Source of the DNA: Thermoprotei archaeon
GTDB lineage: Archaea > Thermoproteota > Thermoprotei > Thermofilales > B15-G2
Direction: 5' to 3'
NCBI GenBank assembly: GCA_003649445.1
Contig: QMRV01000117.1
Location: forward strand, 1-6,046
Length of the DNA: 6,046 nucleotides
The first letter of the stretch is position 1; every line of letters begins with the position of its first letter. Below the pieces are notes generated by a model. The model was not told where the DNA came from. It was given only the letters and a program-made list of their open reading frames with translations, and did not search any database. The position numbers and the translations under genes are program-made. Below are positions 5,998 to 6,046 of this stretch, in pieces.

Positions 5998-6046
5998 ATG
6001 AGTGAGGGGGATAGGCGGGGCAGAGGCAGTGTTCTAGTGTATAGCG
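5998..6046 (+). CDS. Start of an unidentified gene, cut by the right edge
   Basis: ATG at 5998 opens a frame that reads MSEGDRRGRGSVLVYS and continues past the window edge. GGTGGAGG (5982-5989) is a strong Shine-Dalgarno 8 bases before the ATG, the best in the window, and TATA-like ATTTTATTG (5946-5954) lies about 45-50 bases upstream. Only 16 residues are visible, so I do not assign a family. The base composition here is clearly more GC-rich than the block at 1-3560, suggesting ordinary chromosomal backbone. Confidence 0.6.
   Translation, partial: MSEGDRRGRGSVLVYS

Overview
The window looks like a chromosomal segment of a thermophilic archaeon, most likely Thermoproteota (crenarchaeal type). 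The signs are a tRNA-Pro(GGG) gene with an archaeal box-A promoter and an encoded CCA, heavy use of AGA/AGG for Arg and ATA for Ile, TTG/GTG starts, an apparently leaderless promoter, and families common in that group (DUF4143-type ATPase, RHH regulator, PIN-like and PD-(D/E)XK remnants). No genus is claimed.

Layout. 1-923 (-) is an apparently intact ABC-2-type ABC ATPase that runs off the left edge. 984-3562 is a visibly AT-rich block in which every gene I can recognise is damaged. In order these are a PIN-like remnant (-, 984-1315), a truncated ABC ATPase with a broken Walker A (+, 1348-1692), a small PqqD-like/winged-helix gene with two homopolymer frame slips (+, 1701-1931), a full-length MFS transporter with two mutually cancelling dinucleotide frame slips (+, 1921-3108), and a PD-(D/E)XK nuclease-like gene with at least five internal stops and two frame slips (-, 3146-3562). 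3635-5479 (-) is an intact two-gene unit: a ribbon-helix-helix regulator followed, with no gap (TAG|TTG), by a 520-residue AAA-type ATPase with a nuclease-like C-terminus. 5776-5854 (+) is tRNA-Pro(GGG). 5998 to the right edge (+) is the start of an unidentified gene behind a good Shine-Dalgarno.

How the parts may work together. The most striking structure is the array upstream of the RHH gene: nine GTAC words in three triads, 10 bp apart within a triad, with triads repeating every 39 bp exactly. It surrounds the RHH gene's probable TATA box, so the RHH protein most likely autoregulates the RHH-ATPase pair through it. The ABC ATPase remnant, PqqD-like gene and MFS transporter, divergent from the intact ABC ATPase, could be what is left of an export or modified-peptide locus. 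No precursor peptide and no radical-SAM gene is visible here, so that is only an inference.
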